The notes: a model not told the origin generated them from the letters alone. Positions 1-6,190 are shown, counted from the first letter of the stretch. The stretch is 6,690 nt of DNA from Armatimonadota bacterium (GCA_003542955.1 DPJP01000391.1:1-6690); one strand, 5' to 3'. Translations and numbers: made by a program.

Positions 1-45
1 CGCGTGCGCAAGGTTGTGGTCAAAGTGGCCGTGGACTGGGAGTAG
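1..45 (+). CDS. yhcH: YhcH/YjgK/YiaL family protein, C-terminal fragment (same as the gene at 6204-6659)
   Basis: Frame 1 from the first base encodes RVRKVVVKVAVDWE followed by TAG at 43-45. This is identical in DNA and protein to the end of the complete gene at 6204-6659, because it lies in the terminal repeat. On a circular reading it is not a separate gene. If the window is instead part of a tandem array, it is the tail of the preceding copy. The basic, Val-rich ending with KVVVKV is the final beta strand of this family. Confidence 0.9.
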   Translation, partial: RVRKVVVKVAVDWE

Positions 46-76
46 CGCGGCCGGCTCAGGCACGAGATGCGTCGGC
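1..76. repeat. Terminal direct repeat, left copy (identical to 6615-6690)
   Basis: Every base of 1-76 matches 6615-6690. It contains the last 14 codons and stop of a YhcH-family gene and 31 bp of downstream sequence. The identity begins at the first base of the window and its partner ends at the last base, so neither copy shows a divergent flank. That is the pattern of a linearised circle, or of a tandem repeat collapsed during assembly, rather than of two dispersed repeats. If the molecule is circular its length is 6,614 bp. Confidence 0.97.
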
Positions 77-96
77 AGCAGGGCAATGATCCAATG

Positions 97-102
97 GATA
101 AT
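97..102 (+). promoter_or_regulatory. Candidate -10 element (GATAAT) ahead of the cohesin lipoprotein gene
   Basis: GATAAT matches five of six bases of the sigma-70 -10 consensus and lies in a locally AT-richer patch of an otherwise GC-rich gap. The best -35-like partner, TCGGCA at 72-77, is weak and 19 bp away. Transcription from here would start near 109 and give a leader of about 33 nt before the ATG at 142. It would exclude the in-frame ATG at 67. This rests on the motif alone. Confidence 0.3.
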
Positions 103-125
103 GCAGTACCTACACACTGGCGTCT

Positions 126-132
126 GAGAGGG
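126..132 (+). promoter_or_regulatory. Ribosome binding site that fixes the cohesin gene start at 142
   Basis: GAGAGGG ends 9 nt before the ATG at 142. The in-frame ATG at 67 has no comparable purine-rich element at the right distance. It would also put 25 mostly polar residues in front of a complete lipoprotein signal peptide. Confidence 0.6.
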
Positions 133-141
133 TGCAGGTCG

Positions 142-834
142 ATGCGTACGATGGTGGTATTGGTTGCAGTCATGTTGATGGTTCTGGTTCTGCCGCTGGT
201 CGGTTGCAAGCAGCCCGAGCAGCAGGTGGCAGGCGCGACCAACGCGGATGAGACGGTGGTGGACGCGGCGCGCGCGGATGAGGCCACCGGCGCGAATGCG
301 GCCGGGCAGCCGGGCGAGCAGGCGCAGGCGGCCGCCGAGGGAACCGCGGCCGGGACGGCTGCGTCGAATGCAGCGGAAGACACGGGCACGCCCAATAAGG
401 TCGAGGGCTTCGCGGCCTATGTGCCGGACATGACCGTCAAGCAGGGCGAGATTATCGCCGTGCCGGTGAGGCTCACGTACGCGGATAACGCGGCAGGCTT
501 CCAGATGACGGTGAAATACGACCCGAAGAAGCTGGAGATCGGCGGCGGAGAGCCGGTCACCAAGGGCTCGGCGGTGCCCGCGGGATCGCTCTTCATGCCG
601 AACGCAGGCGAGCCGGGTCAGGTGCGCGTGGCGTGCGCCGGCAGCGAGACGTTCGACGCCGAGAAGCAGGAGCTGTTCGTGATTCACTTCAAGGCTGTCG
701 GTGGCCCCGGGACGACGACCATCGACATTGACGATAGTGACCGCGCCGCGACGAAGTTCGGCTTCGCCAACGAGAAGGCCAAGCCGATCAAGCCCGCCCC
801 GAAGGCCGTTGACGGCACGATCACCATCCAGTAG
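142..834 (+). CDS. Predicted lipoprotein with C-terminal cohesin-like domain
   Basis: The 230-residue product starts with a lipoprotein signal peptide: MRT, a Val/Leu/Met-rich core, and lipobox LVGC with the lipidated Cys at residue 22. Residues 23-84 form a low-complexity Ala/Gly/Glu/Gln linker, as expected for a tether holding a domain off the membrane. Residues about 92-230 resemble a cohesin: an opening strand (VKQGEIIAVPVRL), a central GFQMTVKYDPKKLEI with the family's YDP motif (Y126-P128), then a gain-of-Phe strand (LFVIHFKA) near the end. Cohesins are beta-sandwich receptors for dockerins. The start at 142 is chosen over an in-frame ATG at 67 because it gives a good ribosome binding site and an N-terminal signal. 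The stop is only 25 nt from the next gene, which encodes a dockerin protein, so the two are probably co-transcribed. There is one cohesin only, unlike multi-cohesin scaffoldins. A related carbohydrate-binding-like sandwich cannot be excluded from sequence reading alone. Confidence 0.8.
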   Translation: MRTMVVLVAVMLMVLVLPLVGCKQPEQQVAGATNADETVVDAARADEATGANAAGQPGEQAQAAAEGTAAGTAASNAAEDTGTPNKVEGFAAYVPDMTVKQGEIIAVPVRLTYADNAAGFQMTVKYDPKKLEIGGGEPVTKGSAVPAGSLFMPNAGEPGQVRVACAGSETFDAEKQELFVIHFKAVGGPGTTTIDIDDSDRAATKFGFANEKAKPIKPAPKAVDGTITIQ

Positions 835-859
835 GCAGGAACGTAGCGGAGGTTGACCC

Positions 860-2065
860 ATGCCCTTCCCCCGGAGGCACACGTTGCTCGGTGTCATAGC
901 CGGCATCGTCGCCGTGGTGGCGCTCACCGGCTGTCATAGCGGCTCAGGCGAAACGCGGACGGCGTCGGTCACGACTGAGGACAATCCGCCGCCCCCACCG
1001 TGGGTGACGGCGAGTCCGGGCTTTGCCGGCGATGTTGACGGCGATCTGCGGCCCGGAGTCGCCGACGCCATCGCGATTCTGCGCGCCGTGGTGGGCATCG
1101 CTGCCGCGACGCTGCGTATGGATGCGGACTTCAGCGGCTCCACGACCATCAGCGATGCCATCCTGGTGCTGCGCTGCGTCGTGGGCCTGCAGGCATGGCC
1201 CCTGGCGCAGACATACGCCTACTCGGCCGGGTGGGGTGAGTTCGGCGACGATGACGGTGAGTTCCGCGAACCGGCCGGGATCACGCTGGACCCGAGCGGA
1301 AACGTGTATGTCGTCGATCGCGTGCGACGGCGGGTGCAGGTGTTCACCTCGACCGGCGAGTTGATCCGCGGGTGGGGGGAGCAAGGCACGGCGGACGACC
1401 AACTCAGCTACCCGCACGGGGTTGCGCACAACGGGGTGGACAGCCTCTACATCGCCGACCTCTGGCAGCATCGCGTGCAGCAGTTCGCCGAAGACGGCAC
1501 GCTGCTGAACGTCTGGGGCACGAACGGGAGCGCCGCCGGGGAGTTCGATCAGCCCTCGGCGGTGGCGATGGGGACCGACGGCAGCGTATACGTGACCGAT
1601 ACCGTCAATGACAGGGTGCAGCGGTTCCAGGCGAACGGGACGTTCCTCACACAGTGGGGCAGCGACGGCAATGGCAACGGCGAGTTCGACCAGCCACAGG
1701 GGATAGCCGTCGACAGCAGCGGCTGCGTCTATGTCGCCGATACGCGCAACCACCGCATCCAGAAGTTCTCCGCGGCCGGGACGTACCTCGGGCAATGGGG
1801 GCAGATGGGCTACGACGAGGGCGACTTCAACAACCCGCGCGGACTGGCCACCGATGCCGACAACAACGTGTACGCCGTCGACCAGAGCAACAGCCGCGTC
1901 CAGAAGTTTGCCGAAGACGGCACGTGGCTGGGCCATTTCGGCGGCGCGGGCAGCGGCAACGGCCAACTCGACTACCCCAGAGACGTGGCAGTCAGCGCTG
2001 ACGGGCGTGTGTACGTGGCGGACCAGTTCAACCATCGCGTGCAGGTGTTCGAGCGGCAGCAGTGA
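860..2065 (+). CDS. Dockerin-NHL propeller lipoprotein (six blades)
   Basis: This 401-residue predicted lipoprotein has a signal peptide ending in lipobox LTGC (Cys25, then HSGSG). Residues 57-116 are a type I-like dockerin with two calcium-loop/helix repeats. Loop 1 has D58, D60, D62, G66 and D69. Loop 2 has D88, D90, S92, T96 and D99. Each is followed by a helix of the DAIxxLR type, and the domain ends in GLQAWP. Residues about 119-401 form six NHL repeats of the type GxFxxPxGIAVDxxGxVYVAD-xxNxRVQxF. Their starts are exactly 47 codons apart at 1259, 1400, 1541, 1682, 1823 and 1964. The strand before the first repeat (AYSAGWGEFG) can close the ring with the last blade. NHL propellers are binding platforms for proteins, nucleic acids or ligands, and some are lyases; no catalytic residue can be assigned here. 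GGAGG at 848-852, 7 nt before the ATG, supports the start. The dockerin is N-terminal, next to the lipid anchor, whereas clostridial dockerins are usually C-terminal. Confidence 0.9.
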   Translation: MPFPRRHTLLGVIAGIVAVVALTGCHSGSGETRTASVTTEDNPPPPPWVTASPGFAGDVDGDLRPGVADAIAILRAVVGIAAATLRMDADFSGSTTISDAILVLRCVVGLQAWPLAQTYAYSAGWGEFGDDDGEFREPAGITLDPSGNVYVVDRVRRRVQVFTSTGELIRGWGEQGTADDQLSYPHGVAHNGVDSLYIADLWQHRVQQFAEDGTLLNVWGTNGSAAGEFDQPSAVAMGTDGSVYVTDTVNDRVQRFQANGTFLTQWGSDGNGNGEFDQPQGIAVDSSGCVYVADTRNHRIQKFSAAGTYLGQWGQMGYDEGDFNNPRGLATDADNNVYAVDQSNSRVQKFAEDGTWLGHFGGAGSGNGQLDYPRDVAVSADGRVYVADQFNHRVQVFERQQ

Positions 2066-2070
2066 ACGGC

Positions 2071-2102
2071 AGGGACGAGGGGCGTGGGGTGAGGGGCGTG
2101 GG
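2071..2102 (+). repeat. G-rich heptanucleotide tandem repeat with a G-quadruplex motif
   Basis: Starting 5 nt after the stop codon of the NHL gene, the sequence reads as 7-base units: AGGGACG, AGGGGCG, TGGGGTG, AGGGGCG, TGGG. Within it a 12-base word (2077-2088 and 2091-2102) repeats at a 14-bp period. Four G-runs of 4, 4, 4 and 3 at 2079-2082, 2086-2089, 2093-2096 and 2100-2102 are separated by uniform 3-nt loops (CGT, TGA, CGT). This satisfies the strict intramolecular G-quadruplex pattern on the coding strand, so it could form in the mRNA 3' region as well as in DNA. Its role is unknown; attenuation of transcription between the genes or a dispersed genomic repeat are both possible. Confidence 0.75.
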
Positions 2103-2123
2103 AACGGCCGGTCTCGTTCCGGC
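2101..2123 (+). other. Short inverted repeats just after the G-rich tract
   Basis: Two overlapping and mutually exclusive stems can form here. GGAACG (2101-2106) can pair with CGTTCC (2115-2120) around an 8-nt loop. GCCGG (2107-2111) can pair with CCGGC (2119-2123) around a 7-nt loop. No T-run follows, so this is not a standard intrinsic terminator. It may add to a transcript boundary with the adjacent quadruplex motif, or be chance in GC-rich DNA. Confidence 0.3.
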
Positions 2124-2139
2124 AGAGAACGCAGCCGCG

Positions 2140-2145
2140 TTGACA
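2140..2145 (+). promoter_or_regulatory. Perfect -35-like TTGACA in the gap before the SGNH hydrolase gene
   Basis: TTGACA is an exact match to the sigma-70 -35 consensus in the longest gap of the window. No good -10 lies 16-18 bp downstream, where the sequence is C-rich (CCCCAC). It is therefore a candidate promoter half-site only. Together with the 219-bp gap and the G-rich tract upstream, it raises the possibility of a separate transcript for the downstream genes. The rest of 2146-2273 shows no convincing coding sequence or other signal. Confidence 0.25.
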
Positions 2146-2273
2146 TCGCCCCCTGTCGTAGTCCCCACACGTCGCTAGGGGCCGCCATGGTGACTCGCGC
2201 GGCTCCGAGCAGGACTTGGACCCACAGCCCTCGAAGGGTGCGTCGGTACTGCGTGTCCTACCTACCCATGACC

Positions 2274-2277
2274 GAGG
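2274..2277 (+). promoter_or_regulatory. Ribosome binding site that fixes the SGNH lipoprotein start at 2285
   Basis: GAGG ends 7 nt before the ATG at 2285. The open frame extends upstream to a TTG at 2216, but that start would add 23 polar residues ahead of the signal peptide, so 2285 is preferred. Confidence 0.55.
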
Positions 2278-2284
2278 TCCATCG

Positions 2285-3256
2285 ATGCGCCATCAGCGGC
2301 TCCTGCTACTCCTTCTATCCCTTGCGCTTTGTGCCGCACTCCTCTGCGGCTGCCACAGCAACGGCATTGACCTCTCCCCTGCCGATGCGGTCGTGAGACC
2401 ATCGGCCGCACCGATCTCCGCCCAGGCGAATGAGGAGTTCCGCGGCGACCTCGACGGCAGCGGGACCCCCGGCGTCAACGATGCCGTCGGGATACTGCGA
2501 ATCGTCGTCGGGCACGATGCCGGCCACAGGCTCGCCGATTGTGACGGCGACCTGGCCACCGCAGTCAATGACGCAATCATGGTACTGCGCTGTGTTGTGG
2601 GCCTCGACCCGTGGCCCATCGGCGGAGGCCCGGTGTGCTACCTGGTGGCGCTCGGAGACAGCATCACCAACGCCATGAACCCCGCGTTCAACCTGCTCGG
2701 TGACCACCCCGAGTACAGCTTCGCGGTGGGCACGCAGATCGAGAGTGTCTACACCGCGCTGCGCGATGCGGGTGAGAACGTCATCCCGGTCAGGCTGGCA
2801 GTGAGCGGGGCGACGAGCGCCGACTGCCTGAGCGCGCAGGCGCCGGAGGTAGCGCAGTACCATCCGAAGTACATCACGCTGTTGATGGGCGGGAATGACC
2901 TGATGCGGATGGTTCCCGAGGCGACGTATCGCGCCAACATGGAGGCCATCGCAGCAGCGATCAAGGCCGACGGGTGCACCGTGCTGATGGGCATCCACCC
3001 CAACTACATCCGGATGCGGGAAGCCAACACCCCCGCATGTCTACTGCCACCACTGACCCCCGAGCAACGGCAGTTCTACGCGGACAATCTGGTGGTGTAC
3101 AACCAGATATGCGCCGAGATCGCCGTCGACAATGACTTCACGGTAGTGGACCTGTACCCACACCTGAATGAGAGCCACATCTCGGCCGTGGACTGCATCC
3201 ATCCGAACGTCGCCGGGCTGACGGTGATCGCGACTCACTTCATCGCGGCGCTGTAG
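2285..3256 (+). CDS. Dockerin-SGNH/GDSL hydrolase lipoprotein
   Basis: This 323-residue protein starts with MRHQR, a Leu-rich core and lipobox LCGC (Cys23, then HSNG). Residues 54-113 are a dockerin. Loop 1 is DLDGSGTPGVND and loop 2 is DCDGDLATAVND; each is followed by an LR-containing helix, and the domain ends in GLDPWPIG. Residues about 117-323 are an SGNH hydrolase with all four conserved blocks. Block I is GDS with nucleophile Ser126, block II has Gly175 in VSGATS, block III is GGND with Asn204, and block V is DCIHPN with Asp303 and His306. The domain should be catalytically competent. Known members hydrolyse acyl esters, including acetyl groups on polysaccharides, as well as lipids; the substrate here cannot be told. 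It sits 30 nt upstream of the next dockerin gene, probably in one transcript. It is the only protein among the four lipoproteins with a recognisable enzyme domain. Confidence 0.92.
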   Translation: MRHQRLLLLLLSLALCAALLCGCHSNGIDLSPADAVVRPSAAPISAQANEEFRGDLDGSGTPGVNDAVGILRIVVGHDAGHRLADCDGDLATAVNDAIMVLRCVVGLDPWPIGGGPVCYLVALGDSITNAMNPAFNLLGDHPEYSFAVGTQIESVYTALRDAGENVIPVRLAVSGATSADCLSAQAPEVAQYHPKYITLLMGGNDLMRMVPEATYRANMEAIAAAIKADGCTVLMGIHPNYIRMREANTPACLLPPLTPEQRQFYADNLVVYNQICAEIAVDNDFTVVDLYPHLNESHISAVDCIHPNVAGLTVIATHFIAAL

Positions 3257-3286
3257 CGCGCAGTGCGAAGGGAGAACGACAGGCTC

Positions 3287-4846
3287 ATGCCTCGATCCTC
3301 GACGATGCTCGTCTGCGTCATTCCCGTCGCAGTGCTCCTGGCAGGGTGTCACGGTCAGGGGGACTCCGCGGCGGTCAGCTCCATGTCCGCATCCGCGAAC
3401 ACCTCTGCCATCGGCTTCGTGGGCGATCTCGATGGAGACGGCAACCCCGGCGTCGTCGACGTCGTAGGCATCCTGCGGATGGTCGTCGGGCTGGACCAGG
3501 CCGACCCCCGCGTCGATTGCGACGGCGACGGCGCCGTGGGCATCGGCGATGCGATCATGCTGCTCCGCTGCGTTGTGGGGCTGGAAGTCTGGCCGATCGG
3601 CAGCAGAAGCATGGAGATAGGTCCCGAGGGCGGGTGGCTGACCTCGAGTGACGGCGTCGCGCAGTTGGCCCTCTACGCCAACGCATCTGCCTCCGCGACG
3701 ACATTCACCATTTCGCCCGTGACGAGCTACCCGCCACACCCCCACATGCTGCCCGGGAGCGTGTATGACGTCGGTCCGGACGGCTTCGCGTTCGGTGGCG
3801 TCGCATGGGTGCGGATCTTCTACGACCGCGGCGACATCCCGGCGAGGGGCAACGAGAACGGCATCCGTGTCTGCAAGCTGGTCGGTGACGTCTGGGAGGA
3901 TGCGGGCCCCACGCAGGAGGTCAATGACTGGGGCCACCAGGCCTCCGTGCGGGTCGATGGGCTGAGCACGTACTGCCTTATATCGGAGCCGTTGCCTGAG
4001 CTGACATACCAGTACCACGCGCAGTTCGGTGAGCCGGGCTCGGGAGACGGGGAGTTCGATGCCCCGTACGGGATAGCCGTTGACGTGGCCGGCAACCTCT
4101 ACGTGACGGACGCGGGGAACGCCCGGGTGCAGAAGCTCAGCGCCGACGGGAGCTTTGTTGCCGTGTGGGGTGACAATGTGACGCTGCCATCGCCGCGTGG
4201 CATTGCCGTAGTCGAGGGGACGGTGTACGTTGTTGATGTGGCGACCAATCGCGTCCGCACCTACAACAGCAACGGCATTCCCATCATCGACTGGGGAGGG
4301 CAGGGAGCCGGCGAGGGGCAGTTCGACGGCGCCGGCGATGTCGCCGGGTCGGTCGTCAGCGAGATCATCGTGAGCGACACGGGGAACCACCGGGTGCAGA
4401 GGTTCCGCCACGACGGGGCATTCCAGGAGATGTGGGGCGGGCCGGGTGGTGGCGATGAGCACTTTAGTGCGCCTGACGGCGTGGCGTACGGCAGCCTGCT
4501 GCGGCTGTTCGTCGTGGACCGTGGCAACTGCCGGGTGAAGAAGTACTCGGGCGGCCCGCAACTGATCCTGACATTCGGGGAGGCAGGCGCAGGCGCGGGC
4601 CAGTTCAGTGCCCCGCACGGCATCGCCGACGCTCCGGACCGGACAGTGTTCGTCTGTGACACCGGCAACAACCGCATCCAGCGCTTCACCTCACAGGGCA
4701 CATTCCTCGAGCAGTTCGGGGAGCCCGGCAGCGGGCCGGGGCAGCTTGACGGGCCAACAGACTGCGCGGTCGCCGGCAACGGAGACGTCTACGTGGTGGA
4801 CCGGGGGAATGACCGCATACAGGTGTTCAGGCCGACGGCGCTCTGA
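3287..4846 (+). CDS. Dockerin-ZU5-like-NHL propeller lipoprotein
   Basis: This 519-residue protein has a signal peptide with lipobox LAGC (Cys21, then HGQG). Residues 46-105 are a dockerin with two near-ideal calcium loops (DLDGDGNPGVVD from D47, DCDGDGAVGIGD from D77), ending in GLEVWPIG. Residues about 110-234 resemble the bacterial ZU5-like surface module: an IGPEGG opening, a VAQLALYANA strand, then GPDGFAFGG with a following strand, and a closing STYCLIS. Residues 241-519 hold six NHL repeats beginning near nucleotides 4052, 4181, 4319, 4460, 4601 and 4742, less regular than in the paralogue at 860-2065. The frame is open back to a GTG at 3263. The ATG at 3287 is chosen because it gives a compact signal peptide and lies 12 nt after GGGAG (3270-3274). 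An ATG at 3305 is also possible. The gene probably arose from the same ancestor as the other NHL lipoprotein, with the ZU5-like domain gained or lost. No catalytic role is visible; binding or display is most likely. Confidence 0.88.
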   Translation: MPRSSTMLVCVIPVAVLLAGCHGQGDSAAVSSMSASANTSAIGFVGDLDGDGNPGVVDVVGILRMVVGLDQADPRVDCDGDGAVGIGDAIMLLRCVVGLEVWPIGSRSMEIGPEGGWLTSSDGVAQLALYANASASATTFTISPVTSYPPHPHMLPGSVYDVGPDGFAFGGVAWVRIFYDRGDIPARGNENGIRVCKLVGDVWEDAGPTQEVNDWGHQASVRVDGLSTYCLISEPLPELTYQYHAQFGEPGSGDGEFDAPYGIAVDVAGNLYVTDAGNARVQKLSADGSFVAVWGDNVTLPSPRGIAVVEGTVYVVDVATNRVRTYNSNGIPIIDWGGQGAGEGQFDGAGDVAGSVVSEIIVSDTGNHRVQRFRHDGAFQEMWGGPGGGDEHFSAPDGVAYGSLLRLFVVDRGNCRVKKYSGGPQLILTFGEAGAGAGQFSAPHGIADAPDRTVFVCDTGNNRIQRFTSQGTFLEQFGEPGSGPGQLDGPTDCAVAGNGDVYVVDRGNDRIQVFRPTAL

Positions 4847-4849
4847 GGC

Positions 4850-4885
4850 GTGCAGAGGGCTCTGGGTGCGGATGTTGCCCTGCAC
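4850..4885 (+). terminator. Imperfect hairpin after the NHL/ZU5-like gene, possible transcript boundary
   Basis: Just 3 nt past the stop codon, GTGCAGAGGGC (4850-4860) can pair with GCCCTGCAC (4877-4885). This gives 9 base pairs with a 2-nt bulge and a 16-nt loop. No T-run follows, so it is not a standard Rho-independent terminator. It could be a weak terminator, an mRNA-stabilising structure, or incidental. It separates the envelope genes from the cytoplasmic sugar genes. Confidence 0.35.
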
Positions 4886-4959
4886 GAGTCAGAGGAAGGG
4901 GCAGTTGCCGCAAAGACGAATTGTGTGACGGCCGGCGTGGACAGAACTGATTCTCGAAC

Positions 4960-4964
4960 GGAGG
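4960..4964 (+). promoter_or_regulatory. Strong ribosome binding site that fixes a GTG start for the epimerase
   Basis: GGAGG ends 8 nt before the GTG at 4973. No in-frame ATG exists near the start of the conserved domain, so the GTG start depends on this site. Confidence 0.65.
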
Positions 4965-4972
4965 CGGATTGA

Positions 4973-6163
4973 GTGCGGCCATCCGACGACTTCTCCGCAC
5001 TGAAAGACTTCTTCCTGAAGGAGCTACTGGACAACAGCATCCCATGGTGGATGGAGCATGCCATCGACCGGGACAACGGCGGTGTCTGCACGTTCATCGA
5101 GGACGACGGCACGGTTCTGAGCACGGACAAGTACATGTGGTCGCAACTGCGGGCGCTCTACACATGGTCGGCGCTGTGCAACCGCATCGAGCCGCGTGCG
5201 GAGTGGCTCGATGTCGCCAGTAGCATCTACGAGTTTGTGCAGCGGGCCGAGCGCGGACCCGGCGGCGAATGGGCGTATGTGGTCGACAAGGACGGCCGCA
5301 TCATCGAGGGCGCCAACAGCATCTACTCCGACGGCTTCGCGATCATGGGCATGACCGAGTATGCGCGCGCAACCGGAAACCAACAGGCCGTCGACACCGC
5401 GCTGCAGACGTATGAGAGCGTCGTCGAGCGGCTGGAGCGGCCGGGCTCCTACGGCACCGAGCCGTATGTGATACCCGAGGGCGGTAAGGCGCACGGCATC
5501 AGCATGATCTTCTCGACGGTCTATCACGCCCTGGGGGCGTATGCGACGGATGTGGAGATACTGCGTGCGGGTCACGAGCATGCGGAGATGATACTCGACA
5601 TCTACCGGCGGCCGGAGCGGAAGCTGCTGCCGGAGTACGCGGCGCTTGACGGCTCGGAGCTGGATGCGCCGGAGGGCAAGATGGTCATCCCCGGGCACGT
5701 CATCGAGTCGATGTGGTTCGGTCTGCACATCTGGCGCGACAGGGGCGAGCCCGACCGCATCAGCCAGGCGCTCGAGTGCCTGCGCTGGCATCTCGAGGCC
5801 GGTTGGGACGAGGAGTGCGGGGGGATCTTCTCGAGCATTCTCACCGAGGGGCAGGACCCGAAGCGCGTCGAGGCTAACAAGCTGATGTGGCCGCAGACGG
5901 AGGCGCTCTACGCGCTGCTGCTGGCGTATGAGATGTCGGGTGAGCAGTGGTGCCTGGACTGGTACGACAGGGTCCACGAGTGGGCCTGGACGCACCTGCC
6001 GGTGCCGGAGTACGGCGAGTGGCACCGGCAGGTCGCGCGGGACGGGAGCGCGCTGCCGGACCCGCCCACGCCAGGCAACCATCCGCGGAAGGAACCGTTC
6101 CACCTGCCGCGGAGCCTGATGATGTGCATTGACGTGCTGCGGCGACTGACGGGCAAGGGATAG
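4973..6163 (+). CDS. N-acylglucosamine 2-epimerase (AGE) family protein
   Basis: This 396-residue protein has no signal peptide and is expected in the cytoplasm. Its length and motif order fit the AGE/renin-binding-protein family, an (alpha/alpha)6 barrel that epimerises C2 of sugars such as ManNAc/GlcNAc, mannose/glucose or cellobiose. Visible signatures are MWSQLRALYTWS near the N-terminus, PGHVIESMWF with His242 and Glu245, the KLMWPQTEAL helix, GEWHRQ with His351, and the C-terminal PFHLPRSLMM with His377. His242 and His377 correspond to the two histidines known as acid/base catalysts in this family, so the enzyme appears intact. The substrate is not determined by these motifs: AGE, cellobiose 2-epimerase and mannose isomerase share the fold. 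The start is GTG with GGAGG 8 nt upstream. It follows the dockerin genes after a 126-nt gap with a hairpin and is 40 nt ahead of the YhcH-family gene, with which it is probably co-transcribed. Confidence 0.9.
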   Translation: MRPSDDFSALKDFFLKELLDNSIPWWMEHAIDRDNGGVCTFIEDDGTVLSTDKYMWSQLRALYTWSALCNRIEPRAEWLDVASSIYEFVQRAERGPGGEWAYVVDKDGRIIEGANSIYSDGFAIMGMTEYARATGNQQAVDTALQTYESVVERLERPGSYGTEPYVIPEGGKAHGISMIFSTVYHALGAYATDVEILRAGHEHAEMILDIYRRPERKLLPEYAALDGSELDAPEGKMVIPGHVIESMWFGLHIWRDRGEPDRISQALECLRWHLEAGWDEECGGIFSSILTEGQDPKRVEANKLMWPQTEALYALLLAYEMSGEQWCLDWYDRVHEWAWTHLPVPEYGEWHRQVARDGSALPDPPTPGNHPRKEPFHLPRSLMMCIDVLRRLTGKG

Positions 6164-6190
6164 CAGGTTTGACGGAACTCACACGAGCGC

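Noticed and set aside
46..76. Weak stem from GCCGGC (50-55) and GTCGGC (71-76) as a terminator after the yhcH gene
   Set aside because: Six pairs including one G-T with a 15-nt loop and no T-run is expected by chance in such GC-rich sequence.
67..141. Upstream in-frame ATG at 67 for the cohesin lipoprotein
   Set aside because: It adds 25 polar residues before a complete signal peptide, has no good ribosome binding site, and lies upstream of a candidate -10 element.
1259..2062. The 141-bp periodic repeats as a CRISPR or satellite array
   Set aside because: They are coding, in frame, and encode NHL propeller blades; there are no conserved short repeats with unique spacers.
944..2188. Long open frame of 414 codons on the minus strand opposite the first NHL gene
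   Set aside because: It mirrors a strongly supported gene in GC-rich DNA, has no recognisable domain, and its composition (His, Arg, Val, Pro rich) is that of an antisense shadow.
2216..2284. TTG start at 2216 for the SGNH lipoprotein
   Set aside because: It is a rare start codon without a ribosome binding site, and it would bury the lipoprotein signal behind 23 extra residues.
3041..4618. Open frame of 525 codons on the minus strand opposite the ZU5-like/NHL gene
   Set aside because: It spans two convincing + strand genes and the gap between them and has no motif or ribosome binding site. GC-rich codon bias explains the lack of stops.
5024..6103. Open frame of 359 codons on the minus strand opposite the epimerase gene
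   Set aside because: It is entirely inside the epimerase gene, whose catalytic motifs are intact; the reverse translation is low in recognisable structure.
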